Positions 44,801-52,242 of a DNA stretch of 56,661 nucleotides are shown here, in pieces. Position 1 is the first letter of the stretch. Every line of letters begins with the position of its first letter. The notes under the pieces are model-generated. The model was not told the origin of the DNA, ran no database searches, and saw nothing but the letters and a program-made list of their open reading frames with translations. Source of the stretch: Calothrix anomala FACHB-343 (GTDB taxonomy: Bacteria; Cyanobacteriota; Cyanobacteriia; Cyanobacteriales; Nostocaceae); the NCBI RefSeq assembly GCF_014696435.1, contig NZ_JACJQG010000068.1, forward strand, positions 1 through 56,661, written 5' to 3'. The translations under genes were made by a program, and so were the position numbers.

Positions 44801-45068
44801 GTGGCTGCGTCGTGCGCTGCGTAATTTGGAACAAGCGCATAGCTATATCCAAAAGGACAATCCAGAAGCAGCACAGGAATTAATCTTGAGGATTCAAGCT
44901 GCTGTAAGTCAACTGGAGAATTATCCTTTTATCGGGCGACTTGGACGTGTGGAAGGTACAAGGGAGCTTGTAATACCTAACACACCATACATTATTATTT
45001 ATCGAATAAAAGAAGAGTCTGTAGAAATTCTTCGCGTACTTCACACGTCAAAGCGCTATCCAGATTGA
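44790..45068 (+). CDS. ParE/RelE-type toxin
   Basis: A 92-residue ParE-like toxin. RWLRRALRNLEQAHSYIQKD (helical hairpin), FIGRLGRVEGTRELVI, then PYIIIYRIKEESVEILRVLH with the final HTSKRYPD are typical. It lies after, and overlaps, its antitoxin. Toxins of this group poison gyrase or cut ribosome-bound mRNA; which applies is unknown. Confidence 0.88.
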   Translation: MHIRWLRRALRNLEQAHSYIQKDNPEAAQELILRIQAAVSQLENYPFIGRLGRVEGTRELVIPNTPYIIIYRIKEESVEILRVLHTSKRYPD

Positions 45069-45084
45069 AAATCTTCAAGTAGAT

Positions 45085-45104
45085 AGGCGTAAAATTATAC
45101 GCCT
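45085..45104. terminator. Shared hairpin between convergent genes
   Basis: AGGCGTA (45085-45091) pairs with TACGCCT (45098-45104) over a 6-base loop, located exactly between the toxin stop and the LapA-like stop. T-runs are weak on both sides; CAAAAATC follows on the plus strand. Confidence 0.45.
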
Positions 45105-45382
45105 CAAAAATCTTCATCATCGACAAAAAACTCGGCATCTTCATCAAACCGAGAATTACCTTTTCTTGAATCAGCAATACCCCATAAAGGTTGCAGGACT
45201 GTAACGCCAACTAATCCCACACCTACACAAAAAGCTAGTACTAAACCTACTGGTATTTGAATTGATTGGAATGATAAAAATTTTAATCTTACTGGTGTAG
45301 CATTTTGTACTGAGATAAGCGCGATCGCTATTACCCAGACAGCTATTACTACAGATATCAAAAATTTACTAATACTCTTCAT
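45104..45382 (-). CDS. LapA-domain (DUF1049) membrane protein
   Basis: A 92-residue protein with two membrane helices (about 7-27 and 42-64) separated by a short loop with SVQNATPVRLKFLSF, the DUF1049/LapA signature. An acidic C-terminal tail (DEDAEFFVDDEDF) faces the cytoplasm. Related LapA proteins take part in lipopolysaccharide assembly in proteobacteria; in cyanobacteria the role is unknown. Confidence 0.82.
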   Translation of the reverse strand: MKSISKFLISVVIAVWVIAIALISVQNATPVRLKFLSFQSIQIPVGLVLAFCVGVGLVGVTVLQPLWGIADSRKGNSRFDEDAEFFVDDEDF

Positions 45383-45431
45383 AATTATTTACACCCCTCT
45401 CCATTGTAGAAGAGGGGTTAAGGATGGGGTT

Positions 45432-46859
45432 CTATTTCAGTTTAGCGATCGCACTTTCCATTTCTTGAGCGATGGTTTTGAGTTTTTCCGGTGAGTTGGT
45501 TTCTAAATAAACCCGTACCAGGGGTTCTGTACCGGAGGGACGCAGTAATACCCAACTTCCTTCTTCTAAGTAAAGTTTAATGCCGTCTTTGCGACCGACT
45601 TCTTTAACTTTAATTCCCGCCACTTCTGTGGGTGGGTTTTTGGTGAAGGAGTCGATAACGGCGGTTTTATGGGCTTCGGTGAGGTGTAAGTCCAGACGAT
45701 TATTGTAAAGCGGGCCGTCGGCTTCGGCGATCGCTTCTTTGACTAGTTGACTTAAAGGCTTACCTTCATAGGCGATCGCTTCGGCGACTAGCATATCGGC
45801 TAAAACACCGTCTTTTTCAGGAATATGCCCGATTACGCTTAAACCGCCGGATTCTTCACCACCAATTAATACGGTGGTTTCTCGCATTTTCTCACCAATG
45901 TATTTAAAGCCTACTGCTGTTTCATAAATTTGCAGCCCGTATTTCGCGGCAAAATTATCTAAAAGGTGGGTTGTGGCGACAGTGCGGACAATTGCGCCTG
46001 TTTTGCCTTTATTTTTGATTAAATGGCGTGCTAGCAACAGCAGCACAGTGTTAGGGGTAAGGACGTTACCTTGTTCATCGACAATTCCAAAGCGATCGCT
46101 ATCGCCATCGGTGGCTAAACCTAAATCTGCTTTATCGGCGCGTACAGCTTCAACTAACTCAACGAGTTGTTCACCTTTAGGTTCTGGCATTCCACCACCA
46201 AACAAAACATCTCGCCAAGTGTGGAAACTTTCTAGCTGCACGCCACTTTGTTGCAAAACTTCATCTAAATAGCCGCGAGAAGTAGAATACAAAGCGTCGT
46301 ATTTTACCTTTAATTGGGCTTTTTTGATAGTTTCGACATCAATTAAGGTGTAGATAAATTGCAGATAATCTGGTTTCGGATCGAAAATAGAGATAGAACC
46401 CGATGGGCTATCACTAGGTGGCGCATCTGATGCACTTTCGATATTTGCCACAATAGTATCAGTTATCTCTGGTGTGGCAGGGCCAGCATAGTCAGGGATA
46501 TATTTAATCCCACAATAGGGTGCAGGATTATGGCTTGCCGTAAACATTAGCGCCCCTGCTGAGTTTAGGTGACGGGCGTTGTAAGCAATTACTGGTGTGG
46601 GGCAATCCCGATCGGTAACTTTTACCGTCCAGCCTAAGTCTGCTAGGACTTCGGCGGCTGTTTGGGCAAACTTATCAGCTAAAAACCGAGTATCGTAGGC
46701 AACCAAAACCGGTCTGTCTTTGCTATAGGCCGTTTCGAGGTAGCTAGCGATCGCTCTTGTTACTTTCCGCACATTGGGGAAAGTAAAATCGTCGGCGATG
46801 ATTCCTCGCCAACCATCAGTACCAAATTGAATCTTGCTGGATTTGCTACTAGCGCTCAT
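45432..46859 (-). CDS. Phosphoglucomutase/phosphomannomutase family protein
   Basis: A 475-residue alpha-D-phosphohexomutase. The four active-site regions are present: KIQFGTDGWRGIIADDF at the start, the phosphoserine loop TASHNPAPYCGIKY, the metal loop DGDSDRFGIV, the sugar loop GGEESGGLSV, and the phosphate loop RPSGTEPLVRVY. It interconverts sugar 1- and 6-phosphates. The start is set at the ATG at 46859 (MSASSKSSKIQF); the frame stays open to 46937, but that 26-codon extension is encoded by a dispersed repeat and by sequence unlike the family. Confidence 0.9.
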   Translation of the reverse strand: MSASSKSSKIQFGTDGWRGIIADDFTFPNVRKVTRAIASYLETAYSKDRPVLVAYDTRFLADKFAQTAAEVLADLGWTVKVTDRDCPTPVIAYNARHLNSAGALMFTASHNPAPYCGIKYIPDYAGPATPEITDTIVANIESASDAPPSDSPSGSISIFDPKPDYLQFIYTLIDVETIKKAQLKVKYDALYSTSRGYLDEVLQQSGVQLESFHTWRDVLFGGGMPEPKGEQLVELVEAVRADKADLGLATDGDSDRFGIVDEQGNVLTPNTVLLLLARHLIKNKGKTGAIVRTVATTHLLDNFAAKYGLQIYETAVGFKYIGEKMRETTVLIGGEESGGLSVIGHIPEKDGVLADMLVAEAIAYEGKPLSQLVKEAIAEADGPLYNNRLDLHLTEAHKTAVIDSFTKNPPTEVAGIKVKEVGRKDGIKLYLEEGSWVLLRPSGTEPLVRVYLETNSPEKLKTIAQEMESAIAKLK

Positions 46860-46895
46860 GGATGCCACAGACTCCCTTCCAACTTCGTTACTATA

Positions 46896-46925
46896 GGAAG
46901 CTTCGCGCAAAGCGTGCGTAGCCGC
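46896..46925. repeat. Dispersed GC-rich repeat upstream of the hexomutase
   Basis: GGAAGCTTCGCGCAAAGCGT followed by GCGTAGCC resembles a family of short G/C-rich repeats found at many sites in Nostocales genomes. It adds an open frame to the 5' end of the hexomutase gene. The family assignment is from memory. Confidence 0.45.
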
Positions 46926-46968
46926 AAGTATCTTCATCGTTATTTTTTTTTCACACTGCTTGTTAGCG

Positions 46969-47832
46969 ATGTCAATCCCCGATCGACCTTTTGCCAGTTA
47001 CCACCTTTGGTCTTTAGTTGCCCCAGCGACAGGGCAAGAACGCTGGCATTGCCAGATGAGACGGGGGTTTGTCAAAGCGCGTCAGCATGAACCACAAGTG
47101 AAGGCACTGCTAGGTAAAGCAACTCCACCGCAACGCATTGGTATCCTCGCCCAAAAGGGGGTTTATGAATTTCACCATCACCGCCATTTATTAAAGCAAT
47201 CTGATGGTGTAGATCAAGTCGCCAAACTACTGCAATTAAGCCATACCGATCGTGAAGTTCAACAGCGAGTGCGGCAAATTTTGCAAAAATACCATAACGC
47301 GCCTTTGCTGTTGAATAAAAACATCCTCCAATTAACACCAGGGGATGAAGGCTTCCCGAAACCAATTTTAATTGACCAGGATGATTATTGCTTCCGTTTA
47401 TATGCGGCTATGGATTGTGTCTTTATTGATAGCGATCGCACTTTACATATCCTTGATTTTAAAACGGGTAAAGCTGCCTTCGATCAGCGTCAGGCCTTAG
47501 TTTATCTCCTCGCTGCCCGTTATCTCTACCCAGGACGGGAAGCTGTGGCATCGTTCTATAATTTAGAACTTTGTAAAAAGTCCGAGTTAATCCGCATTAA
47601 TCATCACGAGTTAGCATCCTTAGAATTTGAATTAGCTCACATAGCCCAGCAACATCAGCGAGATTTACAAAAATATCATCAAGAAACCGGGGATTTTAGT
47701 AAAATTTTCCCCCCAAATCCCGGTTCTCACTGTCGCTTCTGCCCATTCCGTACCATCTGTGATTTTGCGGACTTGAAACAGCCTCAAGGTCATTCTATGC
47801 CTATTTTAAAGGGGTTAGGGGCTAGGGGCTAG
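46969..47832 (+). CDS. Cas4/RecB-like PD-(D/E)XK nuclease with Fe-S cluster motif
   Basis: A 287-residue protein. Asp149 (AAMDCVFID), Asp163 and Lys165 (HILDFKTGK) and Gln175 (QRQALVYLLA) form a RecB-type PD-(D/E)XK site. Cys28 plus Cys255, Cys258 and Cys264 (HCRFCPFRTIC) match the four-Cys iron-sulphur staple of Cas4/AddB/Dna2 nucleases. No cas genes or CRISPR array are nearby, so it is a stand-alone nuclease. ATG 46969 is preferred over TTG 46960. The last five codons and the stop are part of a GGGGCTA repeat. Confidence 0.85.
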   Translation: MSIPDRPFASYHLWSLVAPATGQERWHCQMRRGFVKARQHEPQVKALLGKATPPQRIGILAQKGVYEFHHHRHLLKQSDGVDQVAKLLQLSHTDREVQQRVRQILQKYHNAPLLLNKNILQLTPGDEGFPKPILIDQDDYCFRLYAAMDCVFIDSDRTLHILDFKTGKAAFDQRQALVYLLAARYLYPGREAVASFYNLELCKKSELIRINHHELASLEFELAHIAQQHQRDLQKYHQETGDFSKIFPPNPGSHCRFCPFRTICDFADLKQPQGHSMPILKGLGARG

Positions 47833-47925
47833 GGGCTAGGGGGCAGGGGGGACAAGGGAGAAAAACGGACTGATCTACAAAAACATAAATAGCGATGTCT
47901 ACGACGGGCTACGCCTAAGCACTTT
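47812..47925. repeat. GGGGCTA heptamers and a second dispersed repeat
   Basis: Four to five GGGGCTA units (about 47812-47845) begin inside the 3' end of the nuclease gene and continue past its stop. At 47891-47916 lies GCGATGTCTACGACGGGCTA and following bases, which I recall as a common dispersed repeat of Nostocales. Confidence 0.7.
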
Positions 47926-48085
47926 TGTCTGTGTTGATAAAGAGCGATCGCTATTTTATAAACCCTACCAGCTATTGATAGCTATTGCACCGAACTTTAT
48001 TACCCTAAGCCGTTGATAGTTTTTTGTAGAGTCAATGGGTATCTTAGTACTTGTATGCACTTTATGGCGTATTAGAGGTAATAAA

Positions 48086-48313
48086 ATGGCTGAAACCTTT
48101 TCATATCAAGGAGTAACTGTAAAAATATTTGAAACTCAGGCAGGCGATAATATAGCTTTAAAGTTTCAGCTTTTCGATAAACAAGACAAAGAAATAAAAT
48201 TCCTTCCTACTGGCTCTACTGTAAGTTCTTACAAGAGAATGCACAAAGACTTACTAGTTCAAGATGCCAAACGTGAGATCGACAGACTTATGAGCGAAGG
48301 TCTAATTGGTTAA
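48086..48313 (+). CDS. Small hypothetical protein
   Basis: A 75-residue protein (MAETFSYQGVTVKIFETQ at the start). It is a mixed beta-alpha protein with a basic helical end (SYKRMHKDLLVQDAKREIDR). The ATG at 48086 has GAGG about eight bases before and is preferred over the upstream start at 48035, which adds an unlikely hydrophobic leader. It has its own strong terminator. Family not recognised. Confidence 0.65.
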   Translation: MAETFSYQGVTVKIFETQAGDNIALKFQLFDKQDKEIKFLPTGSTVSSYKRMHKDLLVQDAKREIDRLMSEGLIG

Positions 48314-48336
48314 TGTTGAGTAACTAAAATTAAAAA

Positions 48337-48398
48337 TTTTCTACTGCTACTGTAGAAAAACTCCTATCAGCCGTAATGGTTGGTAGGAGTTTATTTTT
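48337..48398 (+). terminator. Double hairpin terminator
   Basis: TTTTCTAC/GTAGAAAA (48337-48344 with 48352-48359) is followed by a 12-bp stem AAACTCCTATCA/TGGTAGGAGTTT (48358-48369 with 48381-48392, one G-T pair) and then ATTTTT. The two overlap by two bases and may be alternative folds. It ends the gene at 48086 and lies just before the convergent gene at 48401. Confidence 0.85.
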
Positions 48399-48400
48399 GT

Positions 48401-48754
48401 TTATCTGATTATTCGAGATAATATTGATTTTGCTTTATAGTAAAGGTCTTTATCATTAGGATTACCTACCAATAAGCGAAAAACTTCCCATTCATCGGGA
48501 GTTATTCGTACATAATCTTTATAATCGTCAGCAGTTGCTCGTATTTGTTGAGAGCTATTCGTTTTTGAATCAATTTTAAGATATCTCCCACGGTCGCCTG
48601 TGTGACGTACTCTTATTTTCCATAAATTACCTGAAATGTCTTGTACACAAACATCTCCAAAGTATTCCTTACCACTGTGCATTACTTCGTTAAATACACT
48701 GTCAAAATCTTTACCAAATTCCTTGACTTCCTTGAATATATCGAAAATTCCCAT
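48401..48754 (-). CDS. Hypothetical protein
   Basis: A 117-residue protein, N-terminus MGIFDIFKEVKEFGKDFDSV (helical, possibly amphipathic), then a beta-rich section (SGNLWKIRVRHTGDRGRYLK) and an acidic C-terminal helical domain with TPDEWEVFRLLVGNP. It is not recognised. It is convergent with the small gene at 48086; the facing 3' ends share the hairpin between them. Confidence 0.6.
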   Translation of the reverse strand: MGIFDIFKEVKEFGKDFDSVFNEVMHSGKEYFGDVCVQDISGNLWKIRVRHTGDRGRYLKIDSKTNSSQQIRATADDYKDYVRITPDEWEVFRLLVGNPNDKDLYYKAKSILSRIIR

Positions 48755-48970
48755 TATTTTTAATAACCAATAACCGCTTATATGAGTATTCCCAGATTCT
48801 TAAGCGAAATTAATAGTGATAAAACAAAGTTAAACAATAGGTTTTACTACTGGGGGCGGCATAGCGACATTTATTATCTTTGACTGGATTGAGTGTGATT
48901 ACTGTTCTGATATCAATTTAACTGGTTTAAAACAACTCGACCGCGTTGGATAAGGTGATTATTCTTAATT

Positions 48971-48998
48971 AAGACCTCTAAAAACCGGGGTCTTTTAT
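48971..48998 (+). terminator. Hairpin with T-run upstream of the 49033 gene
   Basis: AAGACC (48971-48976) pairs with GGTCTT (48989-48994), followed by TTATAT. It lies 35 bases before the start at 49033, so it may act as a leader terminator or attenuator rather than ending a known gene. Confidence 0.45.
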
Positions 48999-49032
48999 AT
49001 GGGGAAATTATTAACTATTAAGAGTAAGTGAA

Positions 49033-49371
49033 ATGTTTAAATACCATTACGCTATTGCAGTCAATCTATATCCTCTCGATGACGAGTTAGCAGAACGACT
49101 TTATGGCAAAACATATTCTACTGTACTTTACTTAGATACAAACAATAGACTGGTCAATGATGAAATTTTATCAATCCGTACCCCTAGAGGATCTTTGTCA
49201 TGGTTAAAAATAACGAAAATAGTTAGATATCAATTTTATATGACAGATGACAATAGACTTGTTGAAATGGACATGACGCAAAAATCCCACCAAGAGAATA
49301 GACCATTCAATACAACAGATGAAGTCTGGTTTGATTGCAAGGCTGATGCTTTGCAGTATTGGGATGAGTAA
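49033..49371 (+). CDS. Hypothetical protein
   Basis: A 112-residue acidic protein without signal or membrane segments, start MFKYHYAIAVNLYPLDDELA, ending KADALQYWDE. The pattern of short beta strands suggests a small alpha/beta fold. ATG with AAGAGTAAG just upstream as ribosome binding site. It is not recognised; low GC and isolation suggest a recently acquired gene. Confidence 0.6.
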   Translation: MFKYHYAIAVNLYPLDDELAERLYGKTYSTVLYLDTNNRLVNDEILSIRTPRGSLSWLKITKIVRYQFYMTDDNRLVEMDMTQKSHQENRPFNTTDEVWFDCKADALQYWDE

Positions 49372-49540
49372 GAGCTATCGCGGTGTTAATATTTCAAAAA
49401 ATATTACCAAATTATGATGACTTGATTAAGTATTAATCCTGAGTTTTCCTGGTGGTTATGCGATCGCTAAAGTGGTGTCTTAGTCTTTGGCTACCAAAAT
49501 TACTCAAGCTTCAGAACCTAAAACATTAAAATATGACGTT

Positions 49541-49831
49541 TTAACGAGGGCGATTTTCTAAACCATGATAAACCCGTAAAATCAGAACAGTATCGTCCTC
49601 CAAAGAGTAGTGAATCACATAACCGTATTTGCCAAATGGAACAACCAACTTCCGCCGTCCTGAACCATCGCCGAAAGCAGTTCCTTTGTAAGGCACAATA
49701 GCCAGACTAAAACCTGCCTCTCGAATTGCCTGTGCAGCTTGAAAAGCAATACTTTCGTTCTTCAATTTCAAAAAATCAAACAGCCGCACAAGGTCAGCGA
49801 GTGCTTCTGGTAGCCAAATTACCTTGGACAT
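49541..49831 (-). CDS. RelE/ParE-type toxin
   Basis: A 96-residue RelE/ParE-superfamily protein: VIWLPEALADLVRLFDFLKL, the RRKLVVPFGKYGYVIHYSLE strands and the final VLILRVYHGLENRP are all typical of the toxin fold. It overlaps the upstream gene by 13 bases, which is the usual toxin-second arrangement. Confidence 0.87.
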   Translation of the reverse strand: MSKVIWLPEALADLVRLFDFLKLKNESIAFQAAQAIREAGFSLAIVPYKGTAFGDGSGRRKLVVPFGKYGYVIHYSLEDDTVLILRVYHGLENRPR

Positions 49832-50163
49832 GGAGACTCATTATCTGTGCCGATACTTGCCAACCACGCAGCCACCTGTTCATGTGGGATACCTTCACCT
49901 GTTTGTCGGTATCGCTGCAATCGACGCATATCTTCTTCTGTGGTTGTGTCATCATCGATGAAAGTCAAATCTTGTTTCTGGAGTTGCTGCCAATCCTCGC
50001 TGCTGAGGTTGTAATCTTCATCAAGGTGTGTATCCAAAACTTTTTTTAAAGTATCCAAGCTAGCATCTGAGGTGTTAACCCATTCCCTAACAGCCGCTTT
50101 CAGGGCTTCTAAAGTACTGTAAGCATCCAGTTGTGTGGCAATTTGCTGCCGAATATCTGTCAT
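49819..50163 (-). CDS. Antitoxin partner of the RelE-type toxin
   Basis: A 114-residue acidic helical protein (pattern TLEALKAAVREWVNTSDASL, then a Thr/Asp-rich linker, and HEQVAAWLASIG near the end). It is longer than most antitoxins and has no obvious DNA-binding domain in its N-terminus. Its antitoxin role is inferred from the 13-base overlap with the RelE-type gene. Confidence 0.7.
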   Translation of the reverse strand: MTDIRQQIATQLDAYSTLEALKAAVREWVNTSDASLDTLKKVLDTHLDEDYNLSSEDWQQLQKQDLTFIDDDTTTEEDMRRLQRYRQTGEGIPHEQVAAWLASIGTDNESPCPR

Positions 50164-50226
50164 GGCTGTGCTTTCTTAAAGCCTTATATTATGAACATTA
50201 TATAGGATGAATCTCTGGAGTTGAAG

Positions 50227-50254
50227 CGCAGTCGAGGTTAAATCCCCGACTGCG
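50227..50254. other. Perfect 8-bp GC-rich hairpin
   Basis: CGCAGTCG (50227-50234) pairs with CGACTGCG (50247-50254), 12-base loop. It stands between the transglutaminase gene end and the antitoxin start region, so it could be an operator for the toxin-antitoxin pair or a weak terminator for the minus strand; no T-run follows. Confidence 0.4.
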
Positions 50255-50267
50255 ACCGTGATAACTG

Positions 50268-51962
50268 TTAACTGTTTTCAAACGGCGGCAATTCTTTAAG
50301 AATTGTAAAGCGAATATGATTGATTGCTAGGTCGCCAATGGCAATTTCTTCTTTGGTTAAGCGTTCGCCTTGGCTGGATATAGTTTCAAAGGAGACTCCT
50401 TTGCCAATTTCGATGTGGTACCAGCATAAACCCATAAAAAATCTGGTGGGATATGGCCCGGAATCGCCGATGTCATCGGGGTTAGATTCCATTGGTAGCC
50501 AGCCAATATTGGGAATGTAAAATTCTAACCAAACATGGTTAAAGTCTGGCTGTAAGGGTATACCTTTTAGTTCGCCGTTTGGTGGACATTTATACCTGCC
50601 TACTGTGCGGCAGGGAATACCATTCAAGCGACACAGAGCGAGTAAAACGCCGACGTATTCACCACAAGAACCTACTCCCCGCTCTAAAACTACATCGGGT
50701 GTATCAATGTATGGTTTGATACCGTAAGATAATTCATCGTAAACATAATTACGGATACTGTACATTTTCCGCAATAAATTGCTTTCCGAACCTGCGGCAT
50801 CTCTAGCAGCGCGACGGACAATGTTAGAGTCCATTGCTAGATCGTCATCATCCACAAGGTAGCGGCTTTCAAATTCTGATGAAAGTGCGGGAATATCTTC
50901 TACATCTTTGGGGGTAATGCGATATTTAATTCCTCTGACTTCTAAAGTCGCTTTCCAGCCAAAAATATGACGTTCGCCGGGGGTGAGGGTATCAAATTTA
51001 AAGACTGCTACTCGTTGTCCATCAATTACTTCTTCTGTAAAAGGTAAACCGATGGGTTCAACATGCTTGATTTTTTGGCGTTCTGTTTCCGATGGTAAAG
51101 CGATGCGCCATTCTAAATTGGTTAAATATACCTCTTCTAAAGGCGCTATTTCCTCTGCATAAGACATTTCAATCAGATAGCCATTAGAAAGGGCGTAGCG
51201 CTTTTCTGGCTCGTAATGATAATACAGGGGATGAATGAAAGTGCGATCGCGGTATGTTAGCTCATGATTGGGGTCAGCATTAGGATTATCGCGAATATAA
51301 GGCTCTTCGGAAGCATAAGCGACATACAAGGTTTCTTTGCCTGTTTCCCCATCTTTATGGACAGCAATTCCTGTAGGCGATTCAAAAGGCGTGAGGACAG
51401 TAAATTGAATTTCTCCCGTACCCCGATCTAAAGAAAAAACCGTTTGTTCTGTGCGATCGCTCACCCAAAGGGTATCTTGAGTTACCACCAAATTCTCGAC
51501 ACCGACCCCCGGCGCGTGAAATCTGGTAATTTCTTTGCGAGTTTCAGACTCATAAATCAAGATATAGCCTAACTTGTGGCAGCTAACATAAACAGTTGAC
51601 TCCCAAACAGCCACGCCATCAGCCGGATAAGGCAATGTAACAAAATGCTCTAGACCTAAAGAATTGATTTGGCAGCGATATACACTGTTACCACGGGTTA
51701 CCCACAGGGTATCTTCCCATACTGCTAGACCAGTAACTTCTGTAAATTCCTTAACTTGGTGGGGATTGAGAATTTTGCTGTTGTCTGTAATGGGATCAAT
51801 TTCTAGCAGATGTCCTTTAATAGTATCAATAGCAATGAGTCTATCTTTAATAAAAGCAATACCACCCAAGGCGGCAGCAGTTAACGGTCGAATTGTTCTT
51901 TGCCCAAACATCTCGCTAACGGTCATACTGGGAAGTGGGAAACTCGTATTAAGCATATTCAT
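50268..51962 (-). CDS. Transglutaminase-like protein with propeller-like N-terminus
   Basis: A 564-residue protein. Residues about 25-220 have repeated strand motifs of the AVWEDTLWVTRGNSVYRC type, as in NHL/SMP-30-like beta propellers. A middle domain (about 260-390) is beta-rich. The transglutaminase/protease-like core (about 395-510) has Cys433 (VGSCGEYVG), His476 (DFNHVWLEFY) and an acidic third residue in LPMESNPDD. There is no signal peptide, so it probably works inside the cell. Its substrate is unknown; protease or amide-hydrolysing activity is as likely as cross-linking. Confidence 0.83.
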   Translation of the reverse strand: MNMLNTSFPLPSMTVSEMFGQRTIRPLTAAALGGIAFIKDRLIAIDTIKGHLLEIDPITDNSKILNPHQVKEFTEVTGLAVWEDTLWVTRGNSVYRCQINSLGLEHFVTLPYPADGVAVWESTVYVSCHKLGYILIYESETRKEITRFHAPGVGVENLVVTQDTLWVSDRTEQTVFSLDRGTGEIQFTVLTPFESPTGIAVHKDGETGKETLYVAYASEEPYIRDNPNADPNHELTYRDRTFIHPLYYHYEPEKRYALSNGYLIEMSYAEEIAPLEEVYLTNLEWRIALPSETERQKIKHVEPIGLPFTEEVIDGQRVAVFKFDTLTPGERHIFGWKATLEVRGIKYRITPKDVEDIPALSSEFESRYLVDDDDLAMDSNIVRRAARDAAGSESNLLRKMYSIRNYVYDELSYGIKPYIDTPDVVLERGVGSCGEYVGVLLALCRLNGIPCRTVGRYKCPPNGELKGIPLQPDFNHVWLEFYIPNIGWLPMESNPDDIGDSGPYPTRFFMGLCWYHIEIGKGVSFETISSQGERLTKEEIAIGDLAINHIRFTILKELPPFENS

Positions 51963-52242
51963 TTAATCGGTTAGCACGCCTAAAATAATTGGTGGTAGTA
52001 CGTCCCATGTGACCAAGTTGCAGATTTGTCTTGCTTACTATTATGAGTGCAATGTGTTCTAAAACAACTCTGACCCAGGAAATAACACATACTAATCCCC
52101 GGATGAGAAAGTGACAAATACCAGGAATCACATCTACACTATTACAATTTGGCGAGAGCCTGTATGTAACTTTAGTGGATGGTTTTTCCAGCCATCACTA
52201 AATTATGATCGAATTCTGTAACCTTTTCCTGTGACTTACACG

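Noticed and set aside
46969-47832. Cas4 of a CRISPR system
   Set aside because: No repeat-spacer array or other cas gene is in the window; stand-alone Cas4-like nucleases are common.
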